Below are positions 55,641-64,000 of a stretch of 64,000 nt of DNA, one piece after another. Under the pieces are notes generated by a model. That model was not told where the DNA came from and ran no database searches. It saw only the letters and a list, made by a program, of their open reading frames with translations. The stretch's first letter is position 1; each line of letters begins with the position of its first letter. Source of the stretch: Sphingobacterium rhinopitheci (lineage in GTDB: Bacteria; Bacteroidota; Bacteroidia; Sphingobacteriales; Sphingobacteriaceae). The stretch lies in NCBI RefSeq assembly GCF_022627575.1, contig NZ_JADEYQ010000003.1:62001-126000 (forward strand). Reading direction: 5' to 3'. The translations under genes and the position numbers were made by a program.

Positions 55641-57005
55641 ATGTTTAGTTATCTAAAAAAAAATAAATCTTTCTACCTAAGCACGTTAGTATTAGCAGGT
55701 CCTATTATTATATCACAAATAGGTCACACATTAGTACATACTGCAGATTCTATGATTGTAGGACATTTTATAGGTACAATTTCCTTAGCAGCAGCCTCAT
55801 TAACACACTCTGTTTTTATGGTCGTCTTAGTATTAGGATTAGGAATTGCATATGGACTAACACCATTGATAGCACAGGAAAATGGGAAGGACAATAAAGA
55901 AGAATGTGCTAAACTATTATCTAATAGTTTTTGGATAAATCTAGTAACGGGTATTGTTTTATTTTTCCTTGTTTACTACGGTTCTAATTATGGGATGGAA
56001 CATGCAGGTCAGGACCCTGCTGTAGTAAAAGAAGCCAAGCCTTATCTGTTTATATTAGCATTATCTATCGTTCCATTAATGGTTTTCAATGCTTTTAAGC
56101 AATTTGCTGAAGGATTGGGATTTACCAAACAAGCGATGCAGATCACAATCTGGGGAAATGTCTTGAATATTGTATTAGCCATCATCTTCGTTAAAGGATA
56201 TTTTGGGATTACCCCAATGGGTATTAGTGGTGTTGGTATTGCTACATTAATAGATAGGATCTTAATGATGCTCGCAATGATGTTCTTTGTATTACGCTCA
56301 AAACATTTCAAAAGCTATCTTCAGCACTTTAAATTGGCATCAGTACAGTTGCACCGCATCAAATCTATCCTAAAGATAGGCGCTCCAGTCGCTTTTCAGT
56401 ATGTATTTGAAATTAGCTCTTTTGCGGGAGCTTCGCTGTTAGCGGGGAAAATAGGCGCTTTAGAACAAGCTTCGCATAATGTAGCTATAACATTGGCCTC
56501 GATGACTTATATGGCTGCTAGTGGTATTGCTTCAGCTTCCACGATAAAAATAGGAACAGCATATGGTAAAGGTAATTTAATTCGTTTGCAAAAATTTGCC
56601 AAAATCTCCTATCAATTGGTAATTGTAGGGATGATCCTTACCGCTACAATATTTGCCATATTTAATGGATATCTACCCTATTTGATTACCAAAGACCAAG
56701 AAGTTGTTTTCTTAGCCGCACAGCTGATTATCATTGCAGGGTTATTCCAACTATTTGATGGAACTCAAGTGGTAGGCTTAGGAATTTTAAGAGGTATAGG
56801 AGATGTAAATATCCCTACTGTTCTCACCTTCTTTGCCTATTGGGTCATTGGTATTCCAGCAGGATATTTTATGGGAATTACCTTAGCATGGGGAGTTACG
56901 GGTATTTGGTACGGTCTTACTTTTGGTTTGTTTACTTCGTCTATTTTACTCAATATCCGTTACAAATATGTAATTCGTCAAAAAATGAAATTAAAAGTAT
57001 TATAA
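55641..57005 (+). CDS. MATE-family multidrug efflux transporter
   Basis: This protein of about 454 residues has twelve predicted membrane segments in two homologous halves, typical of Na+ or H+ driven MATE antiporters that export cationic compounds. Family stretches include LAGPIIISQIGHTLVHTADSMIVGHFIG and GIAYGLTPLIAQENG at the N-terminal half, and GAPVAFQYVFEISSFAGASLLAGKIGALEQASHNV in the second. I use the ATG at 55641 rather than 55605 because the perfect -7 box lies between them. The predicted start MFSYLKKNKSFYLSTLVL suits the family. It is convergent with the cbb3 operon, ending 3 bp before the SafE-like gene ends. Confidence 0.93.
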   Translation: MFSYLKKNKSFYLSTLVLAGPIIISQIGHTLVHTADSMIVGHFIGTISLAAASLTHSVFMVVLVLGLGIAYGLTPLIAQENGKDNKEECAKLLSNSFWINLVTGIVLFFLVYYGSNYGMEHAGQDPAVVKEAKPYLFILALSIVPLMVFNAFKQFAEGLGFTKQAMQITIWGNVLNIVLAIIFVKGYFGITPMGISGVGIATLIDRILMMLAMMFFVLRSKHFKSYLQHFKLASVQLHRIKSILKIGAPVAFQYVFEISSFAGASLLAGKIGALEQASHNVAITLASMTYMAASGIASASTIKIGTAYGKGNLIRLQKFAKISYQLVIVGMILTATIFAIFNGYLPYLITKDQEVVFLAAQLIIIAGLFQLFDGTQVVGLGILRGIGDVNIPTVLTFFAYWVIGIPAGYFMGITLAWGVTGIWYGLTFGLFTSSILLNIRYKYVIRQKMKLKVL

Positions 57006-57008
57006 TAA

Positions 57009-57701
57009 CTAGGCACAATTCAAAGCACCATCCAGATGAAGAAAGGGGCTTAGATATGGAATATTGAGATTAGCACCTCTAAGAATAAACCATATCCCCA
57101 TAATCAAGAATAATAAAGGTAATATAGTCGTAAATTTTACCTTTATTATTTTCATAGAATAACTACTTGCCAAGGAGAATATAATCATCAATGGTAAGGT
57201 TCCAACGCCAAAGAGCATCATAAATTGTGCTCCTCCCCAAACCGTATCTGTATTCATAGCCGATGCTAAAGCCATATAAACCATGCCGCAAGGTAATATG
57301 CCATTCAATATCCCTGCAACGAAAGATCCTCCAGGTTTGTACAACCATTTACCCATGGCACGCGCAAATGGCTGTATAGCATTGGTCTGCCATCGAACTA
57401 AAAGCGTTGATTTTTTAGCAAAAAAATACATTAAGGCAAATAAAATTAATAAGACGCCCGTGATAATAGAAAAGGATTGCTGCCATCCTTGAAAAGAAGC
57501 TACATTTCCCAATATCCCTAATAAAGCCCCCAATACTGCGTACATAGAAATTCTACCCAATTGATACAATACTTTATTGAACACTTGCATCCAAGAAAAC
57601 TGTTGTCCTCCCTGTAGCGCAATAACCAAAGGTCCACACATTACAGCACAATGAACACTTCCAAAAAGTCCCATAAAAAATGCTAAATAATGATACGACA
57701 T
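57009..57701 (-). CDS. SafE/TauE (DsbD_2)-type membrane protein of the cbb3 operon
   Basis: This 230-residue inner-membrane protein has six segments and begins MSYHYLAFFMGLFGSVHCAVMCGPLVIAL, the conserved GxxHCxxMCGP motif of the PF13386 group. A second conserved motif, NGILPCGMVYMALASAM, lies in the middle. Members near cbb3 oxidase genes are thought to help copper or haem delivery during assembly; sulfite export is an alternative for the wider family. It is the last gene of the operon, 3 bp after ccoH. The Cys/His motif at the N-terminus suggests metal handling. Confidence 0.9.
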   Translation of the reverse strand: MSYHYLAFFMGLFGSVHCAVMCGPLVIALQGGQQFSWMQVFNKVLYQLGRISMYAVLGALLGILGNVASFQGWQQSFSIITGVLLILFALMYFFAKKSTLLVRWQTNAIQPFARAMGKWLYKPGGSFVAGILNGILPCGMVYMALASAMNTDTVWGGAQFMMLFGVGTLPLMIIFSLASSYSMKIIKVKFTTILPLLFLIMGIWFILRGANLNIPYLSPFLHLDGALNCA

Positions 57702-57704
57702 ATA

Positions 57705-58130
57705 CTAATTGATATAAATAGACTGATTATCCACGTATTTTTTATTATTGCTCTCCCAATTGATCTCCAAGGCCCAATTGCCTTTCGTCAAAGTGGCCAC
57801 AGGTAGTTTATATACATTGGTACTGGTAAAAAGTGGGATCACTTTATCTAATGAGCCATCTGAAGGTCTTTTAAGGTTTAAGTTTCCTTTTATCTGTTGC
57901 GATTTGAATACTATAGATAGCGTATCATTCAATATTTGAATTGTAGGTTTGGCATCATCATCCTGCATATTTTGCTTACGATCGTATACATCATCATAAC
58001 TCAATCCTTTTTCATAATAATCATCTTCTTCAAGCGTATCTGTATCATTAGATACCATGTATATGGCGGCACATACGATAAAAATCATAAATGTACCCAA
58101 ACCCAATACTATTTTCGTTCCCCAATTCAT
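57705..58130 (-). CDS. ccoH: FixH/CcoH-type cbb3 oxidase assembly protein
   Basis: This 141-residue protein has one membrane segment (residues 5-24, KIVLGLGTFMIFIVCAAIYM) and a periplasmic domain starting DDYYEKGLSYDD. That YYE-KGL motif is typical of FixH, which helps to assemble and stabilise cbb3 oxidase. I use the ATG at 58128-58130; a TTG at 58136 gives two more residues. It sits between ccoG and the SafE-like gene. Confidence 0.92.
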   Translation of the reverse strand: MNWGTKIVLGLGTFMIFIVCAAIYMVSNDTDTLEEDDYYEKGLSYDDVYDRKQNMQDDDAKPTIQILNDTLSIVFKSQQIKGNLNLKRPSDGSLDKVIPLFTSTNVYKLPVATLTKGNWALEINWESNNKKYVDNQSIYIN

Positions 58131-58141
58131 AAACAATATTT

Positions 58142-59530
58142 TTAAGCCCCTGGAGGCGATATAAATGTAGTTTTCAATGTTTCTATCACTTTATTATCAG
58201 ACTTTATCAGTACTTTGATATCTGTTTTATATTTCTTGACATCTTTAGGGTTACCAATAATAAAAAAGCTCATCTTAGCAGCGCCATCCTTTTCTAAATT
58301 GGATATGGAATTAACCAGTTGAATTTTAAAATTATCACTTTGTGGTTCTATTTCAAAGCTGATATCTTTACCACTTTTATTGAGAAGCTCTAAATTATAT
58401 AGATTGCTGACAGTACCATCATCTCTCATTTGATAGGTACTTCCTGTTGCGCGCAATAAAGAGCCACCAATAAGAGATCTATTAAAAATCATAAATACAA
58501 AACCTACAGTAAGTATTACTAATACTACAGCATATATATAGTGTCTAGTTTTACTTTTTTTGAAGTCTTTTTTACCTTCAACTTGACCTAAAGAATAAAA
58601 ACCAATCAAACGCTTAGGCTTACCAATTTTATCCATGACGGTATCACAAGCGTCTACACATGCTGTACAATTGACACATTCTAATTGTATACCATTTCTG
58701 ATATCTATTCCTGTAGGACATACATGTACACAAAGTCCACAATCTATACAATCCCCTTTTGGCGTATCATCATCTTTACGCTGCTTACCTCTAGGCTCCC
58801 CTCTTTTCTCATTATAGGCTACCGTTAAGCTTTGATCATCCAGTAGAACCCCCTGAAATCTTCCATATGGGCATATCGTAGTACATACAATTTCACGCAC
58901 AAAAGCAAAGACAAAATAAAATAGAAGGGTAAAGATAATAATAGCTATAAAGCCTGTAGTATGTTGATCTATAGGGTCAGAGATCACCTTAAAGAGCTCA
59001 TCTATACCTATAATGTAAGCCAAAAATATATTAGCTATAAAGAAGGATATGATTAAAAATATAGTATGCTTCAATAGCTTCTTAATAGCACGAGAATCTG
59101 TATTAGGCCCACTATTAAGTTTCTTTTGCTGTGTCCAATCTCCTTCTATCCAATATTCTATTCTACGAAACACCAATTCCATAAATATAGTCTGTGGACA
59201 AGTCCATCCACACCACACACGCCCAAATATAGCAGTAAATAAAACTATACCGACTAGAATAATCAACATCCCAAAGACGAAAATATGAAGATCTTGCGGA
59301 AAGAATATATTACCAAATATAGAAAACTTACGTTCTATGATATTAAACATTAAGAAAGGATTACCCCCAATCTTAAGAAAGGGGGCTCCAAATAGAAACA
59401 GCAATAAACCGTAGCCTACCCACTGGCGCAAATTATAAAAATTGCCAGAAGGTTTTTTAGCATATACCCATTCACGTTTTTTACCTTTTGAAGGCAATAC
59501 ACGATCGATACTATTGACATCTGTTTCCAT
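58142..59530 (-). CDS. ccoG: CcoG, 4Fe-4S protein of cbb3 oxidase maturation
   Basis: This 462-residue polyferredoxin-like inner-membrane protein has several membrane segments in its first 220 residues. GRVWCGWTCPQTIFMELVF is the NapH-like Cys motif. Two cluster motifs CIDCGLCVHVCP and CVNCTACVDACD lie near residues 262 and 283. An Ig-like C-terminal domain after about 360 completes the family layout. CcoG is linked to copper(II) reduction for cbb3 assembly. It lies 27 bp after ccoP and 11 bp before ccoH. Confidence 0.95.
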   Translation of the reverse strand: METDVNSIDRVLPSKGKKREWVYAKKPSGNFYNLRQWVGYGLLLFLFGAPFLKIGGNPFLMFNIIERKFSIFGNIFFPQDLHIFVFGMLIILVGIVLFTAIFGRVWCGWTCPQTIFMELVFRRIEYWIEGDWTQQKKLNSGPNTDSRAIKKLLKHTIFLIISFFIANIFLAYIIGIDELFKVISDPIDQHTTGFIAIIIFTLLFYFVFAFVREIVCTTICPYGRFQGVLLDDQSLTVAYNEKRGEPRGKQRKDDDTPKGDCIDCGLCVHVCPTGIDIRNGIQLECVNCTACVDACDTVMDKIGKPKRLIGFYSLGQVEGKKDFKKSKTRHYIYAVVLVILTVGFVFMIFNRSLIGGSLLRATGSTYQMRDDGTVSNLYNLELLNKSGKDISFEIEPQSDNFKIQLVNSISNLEKDGAAKMSFFIIGNPKDVKKYKTDIKVLIKSDNKVIETLKTTFISPPGA

Positions 59531-59557
59531 TACTATTTGTATAATGTATAAATAAGA

Positions 59558-60445
59558 TTAATTTACAACTGTAGAATCAGCTTCAACACTTGCTGACTCC
59601 GATTCATAAGCTGCTACTTCAACACCTTCAGGTGCTTTTGGATTTGCAGGCTTGGTATCACGCAAGCTGACCACATAACTCGTTACTTCAGCAATTTGTC
59701 CCGGTGTTAGGGTTTGCTCCCATGGTACCATTCCTTTCTCAGGAACACCATATTTTATGGTCTTAAATATATCCTTGACTTCACCTCCGTGTATCCAAAA
59801 TCTATCTGCCAAATTTGGACCTATACCACCTTCACCGTTAGCGCCATGACATGCGACACAGTTGGCCATGAATAACGTTTTTCCAGCAGCTACAAAATCA
59901 GCACTAAATACAACCGAATGTTCATCAATTTGATTGGCTTGCTTCGCTAAATATTCTTTCTTCGCTATTTCGGCTTTTTCCATTTCTACGACATATTCTT
60001 GGTCTTGATTCAAACCCCAACCAAAAACTTGATAGATCAATAAATAACAGAGTCCAAACAATATAGTAGAATAAAACAATGCATTGAACCACATAGGCAC
60101 CGGATTATCCAACTCACTAATACCATCGAACTTATGGTCCATCATGAGGTCTTTTTCCTCTTCTATGGGACGCAATCCAGCTATATTCAACCATCTTTTG
60201 TTCCATTTCGATTTTCTCTCTTCATGCTGTTTTATTTTATTTTCTTCTTCCTTCAAAATAGCATCTGGCATTGTAATACGAAGGATAGATTTCAGTGCTT
60301 TATTTACTACTAACGCAGAAAATAAAAGAACCAACATGACTACCAGTAGTGATATGATAAGGATATTATTGTATAAATTGACTCCTCCAAAAGACCACGA
60401 AGTACTTTCGACTACTGGTTCTATTGCTATTAATAATGTCATCAT
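59558..60445 (-). CDS. ccoP: cbb3 cytochrome c oxidase subunit III (CcoP), one haem motif
   Basis: This 295-residue subunit has two hydrophobic segments (about residues 25-50 and 115-140) and a single c-type haem site, CVACH at residues 196-200, with a distal Met region near EKGMVPWEQTL. Proteobacterial CcoP has two haem sites; one is usual for Bacteroidota. It feeds electrons to the oxidase. The start overlaps ccoQ by 4 bp (ATGA), and two ATG codons in a row are possible starts. Confidence 0.95.
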   Translation of the reverse strand: MMTLLIAIEPVVESTSWSFGGVNLYNNILIISLLVVMLVLLFSALVVNKALKSILRITMPDAILKEEENKIKQHEERKSKWNKRWLNIAGLRPIEEEKDLMMDHKFDGISELDNPVPMWFNALFYSTILFGLCYLLIYQVFGWGLNQDQEYVVEMEKAEIAKKEYLAKQANQIDEHSVVFSADFVAAGKTLFMANCVACHGANGEGGIGPNLADRFWIHGGEVKDIFKTIKYGVPEKGMVPWEQTLTPGQIAEVTSYVVSLRDTKPANPKAPEGVEVAAYESESASVEADSTVVN

Positions 60446-60642
60446 AATTTCTTATCTTCATCAGTTTGACCATTAAATTCCGTTTCAGAATCATCTAAGG
60501 GAATTCCTTTCATATAGTTTACAAAGTCCTTCTTCATAAAGAATAGCATTATGCCTACTGTAACAAAGAATACTATGAAAATCCAGAGTGATGCAATTAA
60601 ATACATCTCATCACCCTGTAAGTTTGTTATTTGCTTAAACAT
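60442..60642 (-). CDS. ccoQ: CcoQ-like small subunit of cbb3 oxidase
   Basis: This 66-residue protein has one membrane segment (about residues 15-35, LIASLWIFIVFFVTVGIMLFF) followed by a basic KKDFVNYM and an acidic tail. Its position between ccoNO and ccoP and its size are those of CcoQ, which stabilises CcoP in the complex. It has little sequence signal of its own, so the call depends on context. It overlaps ccoP by 4 bp and follows ccoNO by 24 bp. Confidence 0.85.
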   Translation of the reverse strand: MFKQITNLQGDEMYLIASLWIFIVFFVTVGIMLFFMKKDFVNYMKGIPLDDSETEFNGQTDEDKKL

Positions 60643-60666
60643 AGTCTTTAACGTTATAATTAATGT

Positions 60667-62811
60667 TTAGTACGCTTGGTCTACTTTAGCAGCATCATCT
60701 GCTTTAGCGCTTGCTTTAATATCTGTACCTAATCGTTGTAAATAGGCTATCAATGCTATAATCTCTTTATCAGCACTCACCTTTACATTACTAGCAGCTA
60801 GATTTTCAGCTATTCCATTTGCTTGCTTTTCTAAATCTGCTAATGCATTATTCACTTCTTCATTCGTATAAGGAACACCAAGAAGACGCATTACATTTAA
60901 TTTTTCAACTAAAGTACTATTGTCTAATGTTTGTTCTATAATCCACGGATACGCTGGCATTATACTTCCTGGCGAAGTGATCGTAGGATCCAACATATGA
61001 TCATAGTGCCATTTGTCAGGGTATTTACCTCCTATACGTTGCAAATCTGGGCCAGTTCGTTTAGACCCCCATAAGAACGGTCTATCGTACACAAATTCTC
61101 CAGCCTTACTATATTCACCATATCTTGCGGTCTCCGAACGGAAAGGTCGTATTGTTTGAGAGTGACAATTCACACAGCCCTCACGGATATACAAATCACG
61201 TCCTTGCAACTCCAAAGCGGTATATGGCTTTACACTTTTTATCTTAGGAATATTACTAGATATGGTAAACGTAGGAATCATCTCTACCATACCACCGATC
61301 AAGATAGCCACCAAAGCTAATACCATAAATAAAATAGGCTTACGCTCTAATCTACGGTGCGTAGAACGCTCAACAGTAGTTATAGGTTCTAAAGCAGGTG
61401 CTTCTGCAGGTTCGTTAGCTAGCAATTTACCCGCTTTCATGGTTTTAACTAAGTTGTAGGTCATCAAGATTACACCAAATAGATATAATGCTCCACCGAT
61501 GGCACGCATCATATACATAGGAATAATCTCCAATGTAGTCGTTAAGAAATTCGGGTATTTCAACACCCCTTCAGGTGTAAACTCTTTCCACATCAACCCT
61601 TGTACTACAGCAGCCCAATACATTGGAATAGCATAGAACAAAATACCTAATGTACCTATCCAAAAGTGGATGTTAGCTAATTTCTTAGAATACAGTTCTG
61701 TTCTATAAATGCGAGGTAACAACCAATATAGAACCGCAAAAGTCATAAACCCATTCCATCCTAATGCACCTACGTGAACATGTGCTACGATCCAGTCTGT
61801 AAAGTGGGCGATAGCGTTTACTTGTTTTAGTGAAAGCAGAGGACCTTCAAACGTAGCCATCCCGTAAGCTGTCAATGCGACAACCATAAATTTCAATACG
61901 GGCTCAGAGCGTACTTTATCCCAAGCTCCACGCAATGTCAATAACCCATTGATCATACCACCCCAAGATGGAGCGATCAACATGATAGAGAATACTACTC
62001 CTAGGGATTGTACCCAAGAAGGTAATGAAGTATATAATAAGTGGTGAGGTCCTGCCCATATATATATAAAGATCAGTGACCAAAAGTGTAGAATACTTAA
62101 CTTATAAGAGTAGATCGGTCTATTGGCCATCTTAGGCAAAAAATAGTACATCATACCCAAAAATGGTGTTGTCAAGAAAAAAGCAACAGCATTATGACCA
62201 TACCACCATTGTACTAATGCATCTTGAACTCCAGCGTATACATAGTAACTTTTCCAGAATGCTACAGGTACTTGGATAGAGTTGACAATATGCAATACCG
62301 CTACGGTAACAAATGTCGCTATATAGAACCATACCGCGACATACATATGACGCTCTCTACGTTTGATAATTGTTCCAAACATATTGATACCAAAGACTAC
62401 CCATACTATCGTAATAGCAATATCTATAGGTAATTCCATCTCTGCATATTCATGTGATGTCGTGTAGCCCAATAATAAGGTTACTGCAGAAGCAACAATT
62501 ACTAATTGCCAACACCAGAAATGTATTTTCCCTAATACATCACTATACATACGTGCTTTGAGAACACGTTGTAATGAATAATAAACGCCCATAAAAATAG
62601 CGTTACCCACAAATGCGAAGATTACCGCATTAGTATGTACCGGACGAACACGTCCAAATGTAGTGTACTGCGACATAAAATTCAGTTCTGGCCATACTAG
62701 CTGCAAGGCTACAAGTAGGCCGACTGACATGCCGACAATCCCCCATATAATTGTGGCGATACCGAAATCGCGCACAATCTTGTTGTCATAATTAAATTGC
62801 TCTAATTGCAT
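60667..62811 (-). CDS. ccoNO: cbb3 cytochrome c oxidase subunits I and II fused (CcoNO)
   Basis: This 714-residue fusion has a CcoN part (about residues 1-470, twelve membrane segments) and a CcoO part from about residue 495. CcoN shows GRVRPVHTNAVIFAF, YGHNAVAFFLTTPFLGMMYYF (Tyr-Gly-His-Asn with a copper/haem His) and HVHVGALGWNGF. The CcoO part has a membrane anchor and one haem site, CVNCH at residues 546-550. It then carries PFRSETARYGEYSKAGEFVYD and the Met ligand in SPGSIMPAYPWI. The fusion is typical of Bacteroidota. It is the first gene of the operon; no ccoI or ccoS is adjacent. A direct repeat lies upstream at about 62846-62871. Confidence 0.96.
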   Translation of the reverse strand: MQLEQFNYDNKIVRDFGIATIIWGIVGMSVGLLVALQLVWPELNFMSQYTTFGRVRPVHTNAVIFAFVGNAIFMGVYYSLQRVLKARMYSDVLGKIHFWCWQLVIVASAVTLLLGYTTSHEYAEMELPIDIAITIVWVVFGINMFGTIIKRRERHMYVAVWFYIATFVTVAVLHIVNSIQVPVAFWKSYYVYAGVQDALVQWWYGHNAVAFFLTTPFLGMMYYFLPKMANRPIYSYKLSILHFWSLIFIYIWAGPHHLLYTSLPSWVQSLGVVFSIMLIAPSWGGMINGLLTLRGAWDKVRSEPVLKFMVVALTAYGMATFEGPLLSLKQVNAIAHFTDWIVAHVHVGALGWNGFMTFAVLYWLLPRIYRTELYSKKLANIHFWIGTLGILFYAIPMYWAAVVQGLMWKEFTPEGVLKYPNFLTTTLEIIPMYMMRAIGGALYLFGVILMTYNLVKTMKAGKLLANEPAEAPALEPITTVERSTHRRLERKPILFMVLALVAILIGGMVEMIPTFTISSNIPKIKSVKPYTALELQGRDLYIREGCVNCHSQTIRPFRSETARYGEYSKAGEFVYDRPFLWGSKRTGPDLQRIGGKYPDKWHYDHMLDPTITSPGSIMPAYPWIIEQTLDNSTLVEKLNVMRLLGVPYTNEEVNNALADLEKQANGIAENLAASNVKVSADKEIIALIAYLQRLGTDIKASAKADDAAKVDQAY

Positions 62812-62933
62812 TGTTCATCATATTTGTTTTCACTGTAAAACTACAGACAAGCTAATGACAATCTAATGACATACAATTCGAATAAATATGACGTTAATCA
62901 CTACTTTCTTTATTGGAAAGATTATTAACTAAA

Positions 62934-62964
62934 AAGGGGTTGGAAATAAAATTTCCAACCCCTT
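62934..62964 (-). terminator. Terminator after the lytic transglycosylase gene
   Basis: AAGGGGTTGGAAAT (62934-62947) pairs with ATTTCCAACCCCTT (62951-62964) around AAA. On the minus strand it is followed by TTTTT. Confidence 0.9.
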
Positions 62965-62981
62965 ATCCTAAAAAAATAAAT

Positions 62982-63731
62982 TTAAATATTATATCCGTAT
63001 TGATTAGGATTTTCAATAACCTCCTTTACAGATATCAATTTATAAACATAGGAACCGGTCTCTGCATTAAGACGTAAGCGATAATAATCGTCTATACCTT
63101 GACGCTTTATAGAACCTCGTAAACTTCCGCCACCCACATTATAAGCAGCAGCTACTAAAGTCCAGTCCCCAAATTGTGCATATAAACTTTTTAGATACTT
63201 GGCAGCGGCATGAGTAGATTTTTCAAAATCTAATCTTTCATCAACTTGTCCATTGACACGTAAGCCATATAACCTAGCAGTGGCCGGCATAAATTGCCAA
63301 TATCCTCCTGCTCCTTTATGCGAAGTTACCTTAGGATTTAAGCCACTTTCGACAAGAGGTATATACTTAAAGTCATCCGGTATATCATAAGATTTCAAAA
63401 TCTTAGATATTTTTGGCAGATACTTATCTGCTTTTTCATGCATCTTTAAGGATTGCTGCTTTTTAAAAGAAAATATTGTTAAATATTTTCCTAATTTTTG
63501 TTTCACTGACTTCCTTTCTGTAGGTACAAGTTCATCAGCAAAACTCAAAGAGTTCAATTTCTCTTCTCTTACGATACCAGACGTGCGATCTCTCTTCATC
63601 CGTTCGGCATGTTCAATTATCATTTTCTTATATGGATCATCGAACGAATCCACTTTTGTGTTTGAATACAACTTCGATAAAACTATTATCGAAAAAATTG
63701 CGCTAATACATAATACTCTTTTTCTAACCAT
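62982..63731 (-). CDS. Lytic transglycosylase, SLT/GH23 (MltD-like)
   Basis: This 249-residue secreted enzyme cleaves the glycan strands of peptidoglycan. It has a signal-like N-terminus (residues 4-22), a linker, then the SLT domain from about residue 105. The catalytic Glu128 lies in FKYIPLVESGLNP. GGYWQFMPATARLYGL, FEKSTHAAAKYLKSLY and WTLVAAAYNVGGGSL are the family motifs. No LysM domain follows, unlike E. coli MltD. It has a good promoter (63803-63834) and its own terminator. It is transcribed in the same direction as the cbb3 operon but separately. Confidence 0.94.
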   Translation of the reverse strand: MVRKRVLCISAIFSIIVLSKLYSNTKVDSFDDPYKKMIIEHAERMKRDRTSGIVREEKLNSLSFADELVPTERKSVKQKLGKYLTIFSFKKQQSLKMHEKADKYLPKISKILKSYDIPDDFKYIPLVESGLNPKVTSHKGAGGYWQFMPATARLYGLRVNGQVDERLDFEKSTHAAAKYLKSLYAQFGDWTLVAAAYNVGGGSLRGSIKRQGIDDYYRLRLNAETGSYVYKLISVKEVIENPNQYGYNI

Positions 63732-63802
63732 TCATTTCCTTAATGTTATTCTATCCACGATAACTATCGATCAAAAAATAACTTGGTCCATTTCTGAGGA
63801 CG

Positions 63803-63834
63803 CAAATGTATAAACTATAAGACTAAAAAACAAA
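63803..63834 (-). promoter_or_regulatory. Complete promoter for the lytic transglycosylase gene
   Basis: On the minus strand TTTG (63831-63834) and TACATTTG (63803-63810) are separated by 20 bp. This is the best -33/-7 pair in the window and matches the Bacteroidota layout. Confidence 0.72.
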
Positions 63835-63941
63835 CAGTTACAATTCATGATTTTTCAGGTCTATGTCATAATCGATGTTTAAACAGCAACTAGCTATGAT
63901 TTACCACATGAAAAAAAAAATAAATAAACAAGTTTTTTGTG

Positions 63942-63949
63942 TAACTTTG
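63942..63949 (+). promoter_or_regulatory. Promoter -7 box for the gene at the right edge
   Basis: TAACTTTG matches TAnnTTTG, 23 bp before an ATG at 63973. Confidence 0.6.
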
Positions 63950-63972
63950 TACCTCAATTTTTATACAAAAAC

Positions 63973-64000
63973 ATGCCATTCAATAATCAAAGGAACAGTC
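63973..64000 (+). CDS. Start of an unidentified gene cut by the window edge
   Basis: An ATG at 63973 opens MPFNNQRNS and runs off the end. Only nine codons are present, so no family can be named. The perfect -7 box just upstream supports a real gene. Confidence 0.45.

Noticed and set aside
1..64000. Search for tRNA, rRNA, insertion sequences, phage genes and CRISPR arrays
   Set aside because: Nothing with the needed structure was seen by eye; a tRNA scan and a search for terminal inverted repeats would be needed to exclude them fully.

Overview
The window is AT-rich DNA from a member of the Bacteroidota, most likely near Sphingobacteriaceae (genus not resolved). Three things support this. 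Many genes have the TAnnTTTG promoter box typical of the phylum. Lipoprotein signals end in SCKK or SCGG. The respiratory genes include a fused ccoNO and a CcoP with a single haem motif. No rRNA, tRNA, CRISPR array, transposase or phage gene was seen.

Left arm (1-11.4 kb). A partial floA diverges from an azurin-like lipoprotein. Then come two dihydrolipoyl dehydrogenases, an acyl-CoA thioesterase, a DUF3817 membrane protein, and an SGNH/GDSL hydrolase split by one in-frame stop. An outer-membrane barrel protein precedes an operon of a LolD-type ATPase, an unknown protein, a HAD-like protein and an S41 peptidase lipoprotein. A LacI-type regulator follows. Strong hairpin terminators separate most of these units.

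Central locus (11.5-42.2 kb, all minus strand). This is one large surface-polysaccharide locus, transcribed from a WecA-type initiating transferase at the right to a Wza/Wzc export pair at the left. In order of transcription: WecA, a sugar SDR, Gmd, a Wzm/Wzt ABC exporter, a sugar N-formyltransferase, a WecE aminotransferase, then a long glycosyltransferase array (GT2, GT4, GT8, GT14, GT-D) with a Wzy-like polymerase. The array contains a frameshifted GT-D gene and two short gene remnants. Between the last glycosyltransferase and Wza/Wzc lies a compact module: S26-type peptidase, PqqD-like protein, PF14907-like nucleotidyltransferase, ABC exporter with an LSEGQ signature, and HPr-kinase-like protein. 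These families resemble the tailoring and export genes of lasso-peptide (RiPP) clusters, but no cyclase, leader protease or precursor is visible. This module is the best candidate for an undescribed system. The Wzc homologue ends in a nine-tyrosine (GY)n tail encoded by a hexamer microsatellite.

Right arm (42.4-64 kb). A thioredoxin-fold lipoprotein and a second S41 lipoprotein flank a non-coding stretch with a perfect LacI-like palindrome. Then follow sucC, tsaD divergent from a giant TamB-like protein that lacks an ATG, a small conserved hypothetical, tex, tatA and a MATE transporter. A cbb3 oxidase operon (ccoNO-ccoQ-ccoP-ccoG-ccoH-SafE-like) and a lytic transglycosylase close the window. 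A new gene starts at the right edge.
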